Below are positions 16,357-16,413 of a stretch of 16,413 nt of DNA, piece after piece (within the stretch, counting starts at the first letter, position 1; the number at the start of each line of letters is the position of its first letter). Under the pieces are notes generated by a model. It had not been told where the DNA came from. It was given only the letters and a program-made list of their open reading frames with translations, and made no database searches. The DNA is taken from assembly GCA_964631345.1 (NCBI GenBank), contig CAZVWE010000014.1, forward strand, positions 1-16,413. Reading direction: 5' to 3'. This DNA comes from MGBC163016 sp964631345 (GTDB lineage Bacteria > Actinomycetota > Coriobacteriia > Coriobacteriales > Eggerthellaceae). A program made the position numbers and the translations under genes.

Positions 16357-16377
16357 ATGAAAAGAAGCGTCTTGTAA
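16357..16377 (+). CDS. Possible six-codon leader frame (MKRSVL)
   Basis: ATG 16357 opens a frame of six codons whose TAA (16375-16377) shares its last base with the ATG of the aminotransferase (TAATG). It lies within the predicted transcript. No clear ribosome site precedes it, so this may be chance; if translated it would couple to the next start. Confidence 0.25.
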   Translation: MKRSVL

Positions 16378-16413
16378 TGATACCTTTTAACAAACCTCCA
16401 TATGTTGGTACTG
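16377..16413 (+). CDS. N-terminus of a DegT/DnrJ/EryC1-type sugar aminotransferase (3' partial)
   Basis: The 12 visible codons read MIPFNKPPYVGT. This closely resembles the start of PLP-dependent sugar aminotransferases such as WecE/RffA (E. coli WecE begins MIPFNAPPVVGTE, from memory). WecE makes dTDP-4-amino-4,6-dideoxygalactose, a precursor for surface glycans, which fits the locus. The ribosome site is weak (AGAAG). The match is short, so the family is likely but the exact sugar is not determined. The gene continues beyond the window. Confidence 0.72.
   Translation, partial: MIPFNKPPYVGT

Noticed and set aside
1..16413. Insertion sequences, CRISPR arrays, tRNA or rRNA genes.
   Set aside because: No transposase-like protein, no regularly spaced short repeats and no tRNA- or rRNA-like segment was seen on either strand.

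Overview
The window is an A+T-rich stretch (judged by eye, not counted) of a Gram-positive genome that builds, exports and remodels a cell-surface glycan. Evidence for a Gram-positive host is a secreted amidase/glucosaminidase autolysin with choline-binding-like wall repeats, a TagGH/Wzm-Wzt-type glycan exporter, and what look like CWB2-type repeats. A coriobacterial actinobacterium is my best guess, at low to moderate confidence; nothing here fixes the genus. The sequence is scaffolded: there is a 100-N gap inside the autolysin gene and a 10-N gap inside a pyruvyltransferase-like gene.

Layout. (1) 1-245: the C-terminal end of a surface protein made of 58-residue wall-binding repeats. (2) 246-703: no intact gene; a small reading frame at 361-684 looks broken by a nonsense codon. 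(3) 716-4905: two coupled genes, each with two GT2 glycosyltransferase domains. (4) 5005-7490: one secreted wall hydrolase (amidase, repeats, glucosaminidase), split in the assembly by the 100-N gap and closed by a strong hairpin terminator. (5) 7699-11607: a tight same-strand cluster of a polytopic GT-C-like membrane protein, a GT8 glycosyltransferase and a polysaccharide pyruvyltransferase-family protein. (6) 14240-11612, minus strand: an ABC-2 permease followed by its ATPase, converging on the pyruvyltransferase gene at a shared hairpin. (7) 14419-16296: a second polytopic membrane protein resembling DUF6020. (8) 16377-end: the first 12 codons of a DegT/WecE-type sugar aminotransferase, preceded by a promoter and a six-codon leader frame.

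How the parts fit. The four GT2 domains, the GT8 enzyme and the pyruvyltransferase-like protein would assemble and decorate a lipid-linked glycan in the cytoplasm. The aminotransferase at the right edge would supply an amino-deoxysugar nucleotide. The ABC pair would flip the chain out, and the two GT-C-like membrane proteins could modify it outside. The hydrolase and the upstream repeat protein would act in the wall. No initiating phosphoglycosyltransferase is visible, so the locus extends beyond the window.

The most interesting feature is the exporter ATPase. After a normal Wzt/TagH-type ABC domain it carries about 320 residues that I read as three degenerate CWB2-like repeats, where characterised Wzt proteins carry a beta-sandwich glycan-recognition domain. 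This suggests that a wall-polymer-binding fold is used inside the cell to recognise the export substrate.
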